A stretch of DNA of 64,000 bases from Dictyobacter kobayashii. Its GTDB lineage: Bacteria > Chloroflexota > Ktedonobacteria > Ktedonobacterales > Ktedonobacteraceae. The notes under the pieces were generated by a model, which worked only from the letters and a program-made list of their open reading frames with translations, was not told where the DNA came from and ran no database searches. The position numbers and the translations under genes were made by a program. This document shows, piece by piece, positions 9,607 through 20,217 of this stretch (position 1 is the first letter of the stretch; the number at the start of each line of letters is the position of its first letter). Where the stretch lies: assembly GCF_003967555.1 (NCBI RefSeq), contig NZ_BIFS01000002.1, positions 1,364,001-1,428,000 of the forward strand. The letters run 5' to 3'.

Positions 9607-11725
9607 CTATCGATAGATGTATCGGTAAAAACTCATGTAATACTCATATCGTACATCATGAGGCACTCCAGCCGCATCAAACATGCGTTCAGATAAGTCA
9701 AATATTTCTCGGGGAGAAACATTTTGCCAATCAGTTTTTCCACCAACAGGCTTTCCAGTTCTGTTAAAAAGCCACTCTCTGAACGCTGCTTGTGTAGCAG
9801 CATGCTGAGACTTTGTCAATGCAACTGTTGGATTCTCTTTATTCCTACCGACATATGAAGGAATATTTTCTACTGCCCATGCATCCATAATGCCATGATG
9901 ATTCTCCAATGGTGGATTTTTAGGTCTATAAGGAACAACATCATAACATTTGGCATTATGAACAATCCATTGCTCATTTCCAACTGTATAAGTATGATCT
10001 TGCGTGACTTCCAAGTTATACATCACTTGAATGCCAGATACACTTTTCCAGCCAGTTACCTCACCAATACTACCATCTGCCTTGATGACATGCATGCCAA
10101 GGCGTAATTGACCAACCTGCAAGAAGCCTTTCTCAACAGTGAGAAAAGGGTGTTTTTTGTTAGTATGTAGAGTTTCACTAACCTGATGAGTTGCTTTTCC
10201 TTTTGTAGAAGAAACCGAGGAGGTTAAAGTCAGATCAACAAGGTCATCATCATGGTTAATCCAGACGTGTTTGATGGGCTCAAGCTCCATCTTTTTCGTC
10301 TTCTGATTGTACGCCCAGACTTTTTCACCAGGTTTTAGTGTTCCAATAGATTGAGATCCAAACTCTGTCGCGACTTTAGTAGTGTATGCAAAACTCAACC
10401 CGCCGCCACATGAACTATCAGCAATACTTGACCAAATATCCCCATACGCCTTACCAGCTTCTGGGAATTCTGACATCGCCGCTTGTTCATCTTGCCCTGC
10501 AAGACCCTCATTCTCGTCGGTAGCAGCTATTGTAGCAAGAACAGAATCGAGTATGATAGTACCAGTCGTAACCACTCCTTCTGCAAGAGCATCGGCAGTT
10601 CTCGGGTGATCACAAGTAAAACCACACGATATTTTTGAAATAGCATCATTAAACCATTGAGGATATGTAACAAAAGATGGTTCTGTAGCACCCGGAAAAT
10701 AGGTATAATCGACTGGTGTACCAAAGTTAGTCACGGTACTGACATTGGTTACGCCATCTGGAGAAGTGATTGAGGTTTGATTATCACCACCATCAGGCCC
10801 GATATGAGCATGACCTGTGGGATCTGTTGCAGTCTCGGGGTTTTCTCCTACATAGGTATAGGGATCCAGCCCACGATCATTGGTTTCTACCGTATCTGCA
10901 CTGGTAAAACGGCCACTCGAAGCATCATAATATCGCGCATTATAGTAGAGCAAGCCGGTTTGGGTATCGAGACGCTGGCCGGTGAAGTTGAAGGGCGAAA
11001 GCATGGTGCCGTCGCTGTAGCGAGTTGAGCCAAAGGGCGAGAAGAGTTGCACGGCTTGCACCGAGCCATCAGAGCGTAACGCGATGCTATTGCTGCCCAA
11101 GAAATCAGGCAGCAGATACGAGAAGGTGCCATCCTGTCGCATCGCCACTCGTTGTCCACCAGCACTGTAGTATTTGGTGGTCGAGGTGGTACTGCCGGTG
11201 ATGGTCACATCCGTGTAGCCATCAAAGGAGATGGTATCGCTGGTGGTGGTCGTGCTTCCTACCGTGTTGCTGGCACTCTGCAGTACGCGTTGTCCTGTAT
11301 TATCGTAGAGGAAGTGGTCGCTGGCCACGGTGCCATTGGGAGCTACCCAGGTAGCGAGACGGCCCTCGTTGTCGTAGGTCATGATGGCCCCACTTTGAGC
11401 GGCATCACAGCCGTGACCCGAGGTGGTATCGACATTGCGGCAGGTCATGTTGCCCATGGCATCATAGCTGGCATACTGGTTGGGAACGTTGCCCAGCGTG
11501 ACTGCGCCGTGTGCCGGGAAGGTGCCATAGGTTTCACTGCCAGACGGTCCGTTGGTCAAGCGATCCAGGGCATCATAGCTATAGGATTGCTGATAGGTGC
11601 CGACCGTGGGCCGTTGGGGGTCAGACCACAATGATTGCCACCCGTTGGAGTCCCGGTATTACCAGACCACACCAGGCTGTTGAGGTCATCGTAACAGAAC
11701 GATTGGTCAATGGCCGCTGAATGTA
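9607..11725 (-). pseudogene. Orphan RHS cassette 2: RHS core, HINT domain, ENHH-type nuclease tip
   Basis: The RHS core frame opens at about 11631 and runs to DPTGHAH. A ~130-residue linker and a HINT autoprotease domain follow (GGLSFAYTTKVAT ... TLKPGEKVWAYN ... HTNKKHPFL ... QDHTYTVGNEQWIVHN, about residues 406-556), ending in the usual VHN. The tip has ENHHGIMDAW, SQHAATQAAFREWLF, GGKTDW and SERMFDAAGVP motifs, which fit an HNH/EndoVII-fold toxin nuclease (Tox-HNH-EHHH-like; from memory). Upstream, 11640-11725 has RHS homology in another frame plus an internal deletion, so the 5' end is degraded. The tip itself is intact. Confidence 0.75.
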
Positions 11726-11846
11726 GGAATTTATTCTATCTATTCTTACGCTAGCTTCGTTATCTTAGAAACATCCAAGTACGAGTGAGTTCCAGAACGC
11801 CAAAAGGTATAATTCGTCAAGAAATTACGGCGCGAAATTTTGCCAG

Positions 11847-12401
11847 TTACAATTGTTGCGGTATATGTTGTTTGATGAGGTCAATCAAGCCATCAAATTC
11901 CTCATAAATATTACTCAACGTGAGTGAATTTTGGTGTATGCGATAAAGCATGTAATTCTTTCTTTTGCCAATTCCAGGCACTTTTACCAATCCTCTTACT
12001 TCATTCCAGTAAACCACCGTCACCTTTTTTGGAGAAACTACTAAAAATCCTTCTGCACAAATAAGGACATATTGAGGACTCCAATACTTATATATATGCC
12101 TAATATATATAAGAAAAGCACAACCGACAAAGCACATAAAAGTGCCAAAGAGGATCATTATAAGTCCGAATTGGACATCCAAAATCTGATGTTTAATCAC
12201 TTGATAGAAAAAAATAGAAGCTACAACGAGGATAAATAATATAGCACAGGACATGGCAATCAATGAAAAATAATTAATCAAACTAAGATAACGCTTCCAT
12301 TGTAGATTCAGATTATAGAGAGCAAGAGGCTGACCAACATGATGTTGTTCTGCCAATTGATACATGCTCCTAGGAAATTCGACTTCCTGCCTTGGTTCCA
12401 T
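11847..12401 (-). CDS. Two-TM protein with PH-like C-terminal domain, candidate immunity to tip 3
   Basis: A 184-residue protein from ATG 12401, preceded by AAGGAGAG. Two strong transmembrane segments lie at about residues 45-75 and 83-105. A soluble C-terminal half follows (LICAEGFLVVSPKKVTVVYWNEV ... LIDLIKQHIPQ) of the kind seen in bacterial PH-like/DUF6585-type membrane proteins; that assignment is tentative. It follows the hydrophobic-tip cassette at 12776-14545. Confidence 0.55.
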   Translation of the reverse strand: MEPRQEVEFPRSMYQLAEQHHVGQPLALYNLNLQWKRYLSLINYFSLIAMSCAILFILVVASIFFYQVIKHQILDVQFGLIMILFGTFMCFVGCAFLIYIRHIYKYWSPQYVLICAEGFLVVSPKKVTVVYWNEVRGLVKVPGIGKRKNYMLYRIHQNSLTLSNIYEEFDGLIDLIKQHIPQQL

Positions 12402-12605
12402 AAAAACTCTCCTTGCCAAAAAGCAATATACGGAATCTTTTCAGATTACATTTGAGATAGCATAACTCCTCCACTTATTGGGCAGATTACTTAGCTATGT
12501 CTTCTCTCCGTGAAATATTTCTCATACAACCCGAGTTCTCCAGCTAATTAGATCAGCCCGAACTCAGCTTCAAAGAAATGATCATCCCTTGAATTGGCTT
12601 TGTAC

Positions 12606-12640
12606 AGAGCATGTCATGCGATTTTGGCATAACATGCTCT
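12606..12640 (-). terminator. Hairpin between toxin tip 3 and its membrane protein
   Basis: Arms AGAGCATGTxATGC and GCATxACATGCTCT pair with one mismatch around a 7-nt loop. No clear U-tract. The surrounding 12402-12775 contains no other feature I can recognise. Confidence 0.5.
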
Positions 12641-12775
12641 ATTAGCATTAGTTAAACATCTCCTCTATCCTTCGGCTAAATATCATCAGCCAAAAAGGCA
12701 GAAACCCTCAATAAAGGCACATGTCCAGCAAAGGTAGTATAAATTACTTAGCATAACTAACTACAAAGGGCCTCT

Positions 12776-14545
12776 CTACACACCAGAACACGCTCCTTGA
12801 CCGTATTGTGTACACCAGTCATTTACATCCATAGCTTGTTGATGTTGAGCATCAGCTAGCATAACACCTCCATACGTCATTAGACTATGGCCAAGTGCTC
12901 TTCCACCATAGATCAATGCCGTCTTACCAAGTTTAGCTGCAAGATCTAATGTCGCACCAGGTAAACCACCTGCAGTAAAACCTATGAATGACAGCCCAAG
13001 TTGCAGGGCTCCTTTAAGCCATACTGCACCAGCCATAACAGCCTTGTACGTGCTAAGCACACCATAGGTAGAGGTTAAGATGGTATGGACAGTTGCCTGG
13101 AGGGCACTTGATATTGCAGTAAAGCCTGGATTAACACTGGATGCAGCATTCGCGACCTCACCAAGAATACTGAGCGCATCTATTAGCACTGATATAGCAC
13201 GTGGAAATTCCGCTTCCTCTATATCGTATTTGAATGACAAGAAATCCATCAATAGTAACGCAAGGCCTCCTGCAGCTATGAGTCCCATAGCTTCATAAAT
13301 TTTAGGAGCCACCTTATCATTCCTTACTTGATTTCTCGCTTGCGTATGGTCAGGGTTAGCGACACATGCACCTCCTTGCACATGAGTACCACTTCCACAT
13401 GAATACCCACTACCTCCACTACTTGTAGATGGTGGAGTCGATGTTGGTGGTGCTGGCGGAGGATTACCTCCCGAACCACACACAGACATATCATGGCAGG
13501 CATCATCAACGCCACTGACGCCAGGAGGTGGTGAAGGATCAGAAGGTGGTGGTGGTGGACCAGACCCATACGTACAATCGCCATCCGTGTTACATCTGCC
13601 ATGCCCTGTTGGGTCAGCGAACGTCTCGGGATTGCCTTTGACATACGCAAAGGGATCCAGGCCAGCAGCGTTGGTTTCTACTGTATCTGCACTGGTAAAA
13701 CGTCCGCTTGTGGCATCATAATACCGTGCGTTATAGTAGAGCAAGCCCGTCTGGGTATCAAGGCGCTGTCCAGTGAAGTTGAACGGCGAAAGCATGGTAC
13801 CATCACTGTACCGGGTCGCCCCAAAGGGCGAGAAGAGTTGAACCGCTTGCACCGAACCATCAGAGCGTAACGCGATGCTGTTGCTCCCCAGGAAGTCAGG
13901 CATGAGATAGGAAAAGGTGCCATCCTGGCGCATCGCCACCCGTTGTCCACCAACGCTGTAGTATTTGGTGGTCGAAGTGGTGCCGCCAGTAATCGTCACA
14001 TCTGTAATACCATCAAAGGAGATGGTGTCGCTGGTGGTGGTCGTGCTTCCTACCGTGTTGCTGGCTCGTTGCAGCACCCGTTGACCCGAATTGTCATACA
14101 GGTATTGATCGCTGGCCACGGTGCCGTTGGGCGCCACCCAGGTATCGAGACGGCCCTCGTTGTCGTAGGTCATGATGGCACCACTCTGCGCGGCATCACA
14201 GCCGTGACCCGAGGTCGTATCGACGTTGCGGCAGGTCATGTTGCCCATAGCATCATAGCTGGCATACTGGTTGGGAACGTTGCCCAGTGTAACCGCTCCG
14301 TGTGCCGGGAAGGTGCCATAGGTCTCGCTGCCAGAAGGTCCGTTGGTTAAACGATCCAGGGCGTCATAACTGTAGGATTGCTGATAGGCGCTCACCGTTG
14401 TGCCATTAGGGGTCAGGCCACAATGATTGCCGCCAGTCCGGTGTCCCGGTGTTGCCGGACCACACCAGGCGGTTGAGGTCATCATAGCAGAGCGATTGGC
14501 TATCGGTCTTGGTCCCATGGGTGGTGGTGGGAACCGTCGTGCTCA
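12776..14545 (-). CDS. Orphan RHS cassette 3: RHS core plus hydrophobic tip
   Basis: RHS homology begins at about 14545, directly in the 3' end of the preceding immunity gene. The frame is slightly shifted near 14440; from there the core runs intact through GLLYYNARYYDATSGRF to DPTGHGRC. The linker has GRCNTDGDC, a Pro run, and DDACHDMSVCG. The ~180-residue tip is rich in Ala/Leu/Gly/Ile with several hydrophobic stretches (AAGGLALLLMDFLSF; MAGAVWLKGALQLGLSFIGF) and ends WCTQYGQGACSGV. No signal peptide and no promoter are seen. Inferred: a stored tip encoding a membrane-active toxin. Confidence 0.75.
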
Positions 14546-14862
14546 TTTTTTATTCTTCCATTAATCACTCTCCGCAAGTTAAAAAATACATACAGCGAAC
14601 CGTAAATAAATCCCAGCACCAATGTTGTCTCCATGCAGTTCCTTGACAAAGGACGATACGCAAAATCTATAAAAGATAATAAATAACACATGGCTGCAGC
14701 CCAAATAGGAAATGCAATAGCTCTTATATTCCATTCCTCATACCAAATTTCTTTATCACCTACCTGTTTCCGACGCTTCCATTTTACTATTTCTATGTAA
14801 AAAGATAAGCAGCTCATCACCACATACAAAATGGCCAAACATATATTCAATCCTGTAAGCAT
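14500..14862 (-). CDS. Three-TM membrane protein, candidate immunity to tip 4, C-terminus fused to RHS DNA
   Basis: Likely starts at MLTGLNICLAIL (ATG 14862, preceded by GGAGC). Hydrophobic segments lie near residues 4-22, 48-65 and 78-95. No family is recognised. The last ~13 residues (DGSHHHPWDQDR) are translated from sequence that is RHS-cassette DNA of the next cassette, in a different frame. The original 3' end was therefore replaced at a recombination junction near 14545. Confidence 0.6.
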   Translation of the reverse strand: MLTGLNICLAILYVVMSCLSFYIEIVKWKRRKQVGDKEIWYEEWNIRAIAFPIWAAAMCYLLSFIDFAYRPLSRNCMETTLVLGFIYGSLYVFFNLRRVINGRIKNEHDGSHHHPWDQDR

Positions 14863-14912
14863 AGTTTTAGCTCCATTCCTCATGACAAGAAATCAATTGT
14901 ATCACGTGCGAA

Positions 14913-14960
14913 AAAGGAGTTGAAGAGGTTACCAATATTGGTAACCTCTTCAACTCCTTT
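14913..14960 (-). terminator. Strong intrinsic terminator between toxin tip 4 and its immunity gene
   Basis: A perfect 48-nt palindrome (24-bp arms, AAAGGAGTTGAAGAGG ... CCTCTTCAACTCCTTT) followed in minus-strand reading by further T residues (CTTTTTCGC). It lies 22 bases after the toxin stop and about 50 bases before the immunity start, so transcription from the toxin should stop before the immunity gene. Confidence 0.8.
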
Positions 14961-14981
14961 GCCCTATATCACATCAAATCG

Positions 14982-16616
14982 TTAACAAGCTCCTTCAGCA
15001 TGGCACTCTTGAATTGCCCAGGCATCATTGTTTTGACCCATCTGCAATCTCAACAGTTGCCGTTCATCCGTAGATTCAGTGGAGCCGCTCATTGCAGCGG
15101 TAAGGAGAGATCCAACCATAGGAGCTAGCGATTTTTGTACCATTAATTTTAATGCCGCGACTCCTCCTTCAGCAAAATCTAAAAGCCCCAAAGAAATAAG
15201 GCCCAACCCTGCATTAACAATATTAGCAGCTACAGCAAACTGGTCAGCCAAAACCTGCATTTGTTCCATCCAAATTGGGACATTTCCATACTTATATGCA
15301 AACAAGTCGATTCCCAGGTGTACAAGATGGGGAAGTAAGCTGCCAAGTAGTTGCAGAATAACGCCCAAGCCACCCACAGGGCTAGGTAAAGTTGCTTCAA
15401 GAAACGCTGCAGCAACATCCATTCCTACTTGAAAGACATCGATCGCTAATGCAGCTTGCTTATCTCTCTTATCCCAAAGGGCTAAGAGTGCCTTACGTGC
15501 CTGACAACCCTTATCACAAGTATTTTGAAGGTTACTTGAACTATCTGTTCTGGTTGGCAAAGTCTCAGCATTACAACCACCATGACACTGCGTGCTGCCT
15601 CCAGGTGTTGGTTGACTATCTTCTCCCGTTGTCGGTGAACCTCCTCCAAGCCCATCACTCCCGCCTGGACCACACAATGCCATATTGTGACAGGCATCAT
15701 CTCCACCAACACCAGGAGGTGTCGTGCCACTATACGTCCCAGTATCACCAGTAGGTGCCGGTGGGGGGCCAGACCCATATGTACAATCACCGTCCGTGTT
15801 ACATCTGCCATGACCTGTGGGGTCAGCGAACGTTTCCGGATTGCCTTTGACATATGCGAAGGGATCCAGACCAGACGCATTGGTTTCCACCGTATCTGCA
15901 CTGGTAAAACGGCCACTCGAAGCATCATAATACCGCGCGTTATAGTAGAGCAAGCCCGTCTGGGTATCGAGACGCTGGCCCGTGAAGTTGAACGGCGAAA
16001 GCATGGTACCGTCACTGTAGCGAGTTGCCCCAAAGGGCGAGAAAAGTTGCACCGCTTGCACCGAACCATCAGAGCGTAACGCGATGCTGTTGCTCCCCAG
16101 GAAGTCAGGCATGAGATAGGAAAAGGTGCCATCCTGGCGCATTGCCACTTTTTGTCCACCTGCACTGTAGTACTTGGTAGTCGAAGTGGTGCCGCCAGTG
16201 ATGGTGACATCTGTAAAGCCATCGAAGGAGATAGTGTCACTCGTCGTGGTCGTGCTTCCGACGGTGTTGCTGGCTCGCTGCAGCACTCGTTGACCCGAAT
16301 TGTCATAGAGGAACTGATCGCTGGCTACCGTCCCATTAGGAGCCACCCAGGTGGCGAGACGGCCCTCGTTGTCGTAGGTCATGATCGCCCCACTCTGGGC
16401 AGCATCACAGCCGTGACCCGAGGTCGTATCGACGTTGCGACAGGTCATGTTCCCCATAGCATCGTAGCTGGCATACTGGTTAGGCACGGTGCCCAGCGTA
16501 GTTGCACCATGCGTCGGGAAGGTACCATAGATCTCGCTGCCAGATGGTCCGTTGGTTAAGCGATCCAGGGCATCATAGCTATAGGACTGCTGATAGGTAC
16601 TCTCCGTGGTACCATT
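14982..16616 (-). CDS. Orphan RHS cassette 4: RHS core plus hydrophobic tip
   Basis: RHS homology begins about 70 bases past the stop of the pentapeptide gene at 16686. The main frame starts at about 16487 (PNQYASYDAMGNMTC) and continues to DPTGHGRCNTDGDC, a Pro/Gly linker with DDACHNMALCG and CHGGC, then CDKGCQARK and the tip. The tip is ~165 residues with hydrophobic runs (LPSPVGGLGVILQLLGSLLPHLVHLGIDLF; ANIVNAGLGLISLGLL) and ends QECHAEGAC. It has no secretion signal of its own. Confidence 0.75.
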   Translation of the reverse strand, partial: NGTTESTYQQSYSYDALDRLTNGPSGSEIYGTFPTHGATTLGTVPNQYASYDAMGNMTCRNVDTTSGHGCDAAQSGAIMTYDNEGRLATWVAPNGTVASDQFLYDNSGQRVLQRASNTVGSTTTTSDTISFDGFTDVTITGGTTSTTKYYSAGGQKVAMRQDGTFSYLMPDFLGSNSIALRSDGSVQAVQLFSPFGATRYSDGTMLSPFNFTGQRLDTQTGLLYYNARYYDASSGRFTSADTVETNASGLDPFAYVKGNPETFADPTGHGRCNTDGDCTYGSGPPPAPTGDTGTYSGTTPPGVGGDDACHNMALCGPGGSDGLGGGSPTTGEDSQPTPGGSTQCHGGCNAETLPTRTDSSSNLQNTCDKGCQARKALLALWDKRDKQAALAIDVFQVGMDVAAAFLEATLPSPVGGLGVILQLLGSLLPHLVHLGIDLFAYKYGNVPIWMEQMQVLADQFAVAANIVNAGLGLISLGLLDFAEGGVAALKLMVQKSLAPMVGSLLTAAMSGSTESTDERQLLRLQMGQNNDAWAIQECHAEGAC

Positions 16617-16685
16617 TCTACTTTTATTTATGGCATACTATTCCCGTGCCACATCAGAGAAAAAAACACATTCAGCAGTGCATAC

Positions 16686-17570
16686 TCACAATTCATCATC
16701 CTCCTCCTCATCCTCCCATGTCTTCCAAGCGTCCCAATCTGGTCCTTCATTTGAAGTCAAGAGGTCATGCGATCGCGTTACTCGGTCCCAATCCACAAGC
16801 GCTCCATCAAACAAGGTATCGGCCACCATTGTATGGTCAAAGAAAGCCTTCGTAAGATCAGCTCCTCGAAGATCGGCTCCTCGTAAATCCGCTTTTTCGA
16901 AAAACACATTCCGTAGATCCATATTTCTCATCAACGCTCCACGCAGATTCGTCTCACGTAGCGATGAGCCACGAAGTCTAAGATGCATCAGATCATGGCC
17001 GTTACGAGCCTCCAAGAGGTTCGTCCTCGATAACGTAGCCCATCTAAAATCAGCTCCAGTCAAATCAGCATCAGCAACATTGGCATCATAGATAGCACAT
17101 TCACTCGCATGGATTCCTGCAAGGTTGGCACCTCGAAAGTCTGAACGTTCAAGTGTGGCTTTGCGGACTGTCGCCTTTCGTAAATCCGCACCACACAACT
17201 TCGCATCATTCATAGAGACACTCACCAGAAATGCTCCTTGCAAATTGGCCGCACTCATGTCAACACCACTACCCATTCCTGCAAACAGATCGGCACCTCG
17301 CAAATCAGCTTCAATAAAAGACGCTTCAATTAAGATAGCAGTGCTGAGGGAAGCACCAACTAAGAGTGCTCCATCAAAATTGGCACCAACAAGGTTCATA
17401 TAATGAAACGTTGAACCTGAAGCATCCACATATTGTAATGCATCAGTCCATATTTCTCCGCCAGAGAGATCAGCCTTACTGAGATCTGGCATGATATCTA
17501 AGTTTTGTTGACGCCATATATCCCAACGCTCAGGCTCAAAAAACAAACGGAGATGTGCTGGATTGGCCAT
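16686..17570 (-). CDS. Pentapeptide-repeat protein, second gene of the deaminase-immunity pair
   Basis: Start at MANPAHLRLFF (ATG 17570), preceded by GAAGGAG; earlier in-frame Met codons lack a good ribosome site. About 294 residues: an N-terminal ~45-residue segment (PERWDIWRQQ ... PDLSKADLSGG), then tandem A-(D/N)-L-x-x repeats (NLVGANFDGALLVGAS; ADLRGADLRGADLTKAFFD) forming a predicted right-handed quadrilateral beta-helix, and an acidic C-terminus (EEEDDEL). It follows 17656-18555 by 85 bases. Pentapeptide helices can mimic B-form DNA (MfpA/Qnr, established), so a role as a decoy or inhibitor for the nucleic-acid deaminase at 20218 is proposed. Confidence 0.8.
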   Translation of the reverse strand: MANPAHLRLFFEPERWDIWRQQNLDIMPDLSKADLSGGEIWTDALQYVDASGSTFHYMNLVGANFDGALLVGASLSTAILIEASFIEADLRGADLFAGMGSGVDMSAANLQGAFLVSVSMNDAKLCGADLRKATVRKATLERSDFRGANLAGIHASECAIYDANVADADLTGADFRWATLSRTNLLEARNGHDLMHLRLRGSSLRETNLRGALMRNMDLRNVFFEKADLRGADLRGADLTKAFFDHTMVADTLFDGALVDWDRVTRSHDLLTSNEGPDWDAWKTWEDEEEDDEL

Positions 17571-17655
17571 CAAGGCTACTCCTTCATACATACTCAAAAA
17601 TACCGCGATGTTCCTCACCTGGAGGGCACATAAAAGAGAAATACAGATGATCTGC

Positions 17656-18555
17656 TTATACATTATCCCACTTCTGAATGTCTCGCCAGCGCTGGCTTGG
17701 CTGTACCTGCCACCATCCGTCTAGCCTTGTATGCAATGTCAAGAGATCATCAGATCGTGTTATTGTATCCCAATCGAGAATAGCTCCATCAAGAAGGGCA
17801 CCAGCGATCATCGTCTGATCGAAGATGGCTCCAGTCAGGTTAGCTCCCCGAAGGTCAGCCCCCCGTAAATCAGTACGCTGGAAATAGACGTGCCGTAAAT
17901 CCATATCACGCATGCATGCTCCACGTAAATCCAGCTCGTTCAGATTTGTCTGGCTCAGGTGTATCCGGGTAAGATCGTTGCCACTTTGCGTTTCTAGAAT
18001 ATTAACTCTTCGGATATCTGCTCCTTTTAAGTCAACATCGGTGAAATCTGCCTCAGCAACATTGGCACCAACAAGCACAACTTCACATGCTCGTGCACCT
18101 GCTAGTATAGCCTTTTGCAAATCTGCGAAACGTAAGTCAGCTCTCCGTAGACATGCCTTGCGCATATCGGCAACCCGCAACTGCGCATACTCCATTTTTG
18201 CTTTCACCAACCATGCTTCCTGCAGGTTAGTATGAGACATGTTCACTCGACGACAACGTCCAAATGAAAGGTCCACGTGATGCATGTCAGCAAACACAAA
18301 AGAGGCATTGCACAGTTGTGCAGAATTGAGGAATGCATGAGTGAAACTGCCTTTATCAAAGTTCGCATCTCTCAAATCCATATAACTCAAATCGGCCTCC
18401 GACCAATTGACACGCTGTACTTTTCTACCATCCAGGTGATCAAACGAAGATACATCGCTCGCACTTAAATCTGGCACAAGGTCTGGAAATCGCAAGCGCC
18501 ATGCCTCCCACTGCTGTGGATCACTAAAGAACTGTAGATGCTCTGAATTAGCCAT
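17656..18555 (-). CDS. Pentapeptide-repeat protein, first gene of the deaminase-immunity pair
   Basis: Start at MANSEHLQFFS (ATG 18555), preceded by GAAGGGG. About 299 residues: the same N-terminal cap as its neighbour (PQQWEAWR ... PDLSASDVSS), then A-D-L-x-x repeats (SEADLSYMDLRDANF; KACLRRADLRFADLQKA; TDLRGADLRGANLTGAIFD). It is orthologous to 35054-35953, which occupies the same place after the same deaminase tip. The IS701-like element now separates it from the toxin at 20218. Confidence 0.8.
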   Translation of the reverse strand: MANSEHLQFFSDPQQWEAWRLRFPDLVPDLSASDVSSFDHLDGRKVQRVNWSEADLSYMDLRDANFDKGSFTHAFLNSAQLCNASFVFADMHHVDLSFGRCRRVNMSHTNLQEAWLVKAKMEYAQLRVADMRKACLRRADLRFADLQKAILAGARACEVVLVGANVAEADFTDVDLKGADIRRVNILETQSGNDLTRIHLSQTNLNELDLRGACMRDMDLRHVYFQRTDLRGADLRGANLTGAIFDQTMIAGALLDGAILDWDTITRSDDLLTLHTRLDGWWQVQPSQRWRDIQKWDNV

Positions 18556-18621
18556 CGCAGTTGCCCCTTCCAATTCGCTCAAACAAATCAATATTATGTG
18601 CTATTTTATTATATTTATATA

Positions 18622-20113
18622 AGCTTGCGTTTTAACCAGCGAGATCAAACAAGCCAATAAAACCTGACAAAACAAGTGATATGTGCGATACTAGAGAGAT
18701 GAATATCTCTTCCCTGGAATCGCTGACAAGCTTTCGTCAGCAGATGTATCAACTCTTCACGCGGCGTCGCGATGCGCTCTTCGGCCTCACCGATGCCTTG
18801 TTGACCACTGGCCCCACGCTTTCTCCTGCCCACCTGAGCTTGGCCTCCAGTTTTCAGCGTGGGTGGGGCAGTGTCTACGATGCTCTGGTCGAGGGTCAAA
18901 TTGATGGGCAGTCCATCGAAAGGTTATTGGCGCAGCATCTACTCGAAGCAGATGAAGCTATCTACGCAGTTGATGCAAGCGTGTGGGCTCGTTGTGATGC
19001 CGAAACCAGCCCCGAGCGCGCCTTTTATCATCATCTGTCTCGCCATTCAGCGGGACAACCCATTGTGGCGGGTTGGGCGTACCATTGGATTGCTCAGGTA
19101 AGCTTTGCTCATGACAGTTGGACGGCCCCACGCAAGGTCTGTCGTCTCAAACCTGGTGACAACATCAATCAATTAGCCGTAGGACAAATCAAAGAACTGT
19201 TGCAAGACACTCCAGAGGTTGCCCCGTTGCCCATTTTTGTTTTCGATGCGGGCTATGAGCCGGGGCAACTCGCCCTGGCTTGGGGTTCACTGCATGCCGC
19301 TGCTCTCACGCGACTGCGATCCGGACGTTGCTTTTATGCTGATCCCTCCGAAGCAGCTTCTACGGGACGCCCTCCACGGCATGGGCACAAATTTGCGTGC
19401 GCTGATCCCACTACCTGGCTCAAACCCAACCAGGAATATGTGACTGAGGATTCCCAGTATGGCCGTGTTCGGGTACGTGCCTGGCACCATCTCCATGCGA
19501 TCCCTCAAAACCACCCCAAACGTGGTACCCGCGGTCCACGACCAATCATGCGGGGAACATTGATCCTTGTTGAAGTTGCTCAACTTCCCAAACAGACACG
19601 TGTTCCCAAACAATTGTGGTTATGGTGGCATGCTCCGGAACAGCCTCTTTTACCCTTGGTCTGGCGCGCCTATGTTGCTCGCTTTCTGCTGGAACACACG
19701 TTTCGCTTTGCCAAACAGTATCTTAATTGGACATTGCCACGAGTGCACCATCCCGAGCAAGCCGATCGATGGACCTGGTTGGTCGTACTCGCATATACCC
19801 AACTGCGCTTGGCTCGACCCTTTGTGGCTGATCACCGCTTGCCTTGGGAAAAGCCGTTGGTTGAAAGGAAATTGACTCCCTATCGCGTGCGTCGCGCGTT
19901 TCCGTCACTTCTGAGGCATCTCCCAGTGCTTGCAAACCTACCGAAACCTTGCGGACGATCACCCGGACGACCCAAAGGCAGGCTTTCTGGCCATGCCACA
20001 CGCTATCCCGCCGTGAAAAAAGCCGCTTAAACTCTGCATTTCCCTCCAATTTCTGCTTTTGGTGATTGCCACTCTCTGCTTTCGCCTGGTTCCTCATGGT
20101 TAAAACGCAAGCT
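18622..20113 (+). mobile_element. IS701-like insertion sequence
   Basis: The inverted ends share AGCTTGCGTTTTAACCA (left, 18622-18638) and its complement TGGTTAAAACGCAAGCT (20097-20113), 17 bp. It carries one transposase gene on the plus strand. It is inserted between the deaminase cassette and its pentapeptide genes; the equivalent module at 34063-36420 lacks it, which confirms it as an insertion. No clear target duplication was found. Confidence 0.75.
18681..20030 (+). CDS. IS701-like DDE transposase
   Basis: A 449-residue protein (start at 18681 or the Met six codons later). DDE landmarks: first Asp in IYAVDASVWAR (about residue 96), a middle Asp in LPIFVFDAGYEPGQLA (about 195), and a late Glu in ARFLLEHTFRFAKQYLNW (about 345). 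The C-terminus is Arg/Lys/Pro-rich (GRSPGRPKGR). Length and motif order fit the IS701/NF041680-type transposases found in actinobacteria, cyanobacteria and Chloroflexota. The frame is intact, so this element may be active. Confidence 0.75.
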   Translation: MCDTREMNISSLESLTSFRQQMYQLFTRRRDALFGLTDALLTTGPTLSPAHLSLASSFQRGWGSVYDALVEGQIDGQSIERLLAQHLLEADEAIYAVDASVWARCDAETSPERAFYHHLSRHSAGQPIVAGWAYHWIAQVSFAHDSWTAPRKVCRLKPGDNINQLAVGQIKELLQDTPEVAPLPIFVFDAGYEPGQLALAWGSLHAAALTRLRSGRCFYADPSEAASTGRPPRHGHKFACADPTTWLKPNQEYVTEDSQYGRVRVRAWHHLHAIPQNHPKRGTRGPRPIMRGTLILVEVAQLPKQTRVPKQLWLWWHAPEQPLLPLVWRAYVARFLLEHTFRFAKQYLNWTLPRVHHPEQADRWTWLVVLAYTQLRLARPFVADHRLPWEKPLVERKLTPYRVRRAFPSLLRHLPVLANLPKPCGRSPGRPKGRLSGHATRYPAVKKAA

Positions 20114-20217
20114 AAAGGCAATGAACAGGCAAGCCGTTTGCAAAAAAAGATATCTCTTTCTACATACAGCTTACCTTATATTTTATCCCTCAACTCTAAA
20201 TGAGTATAACGTCAATC

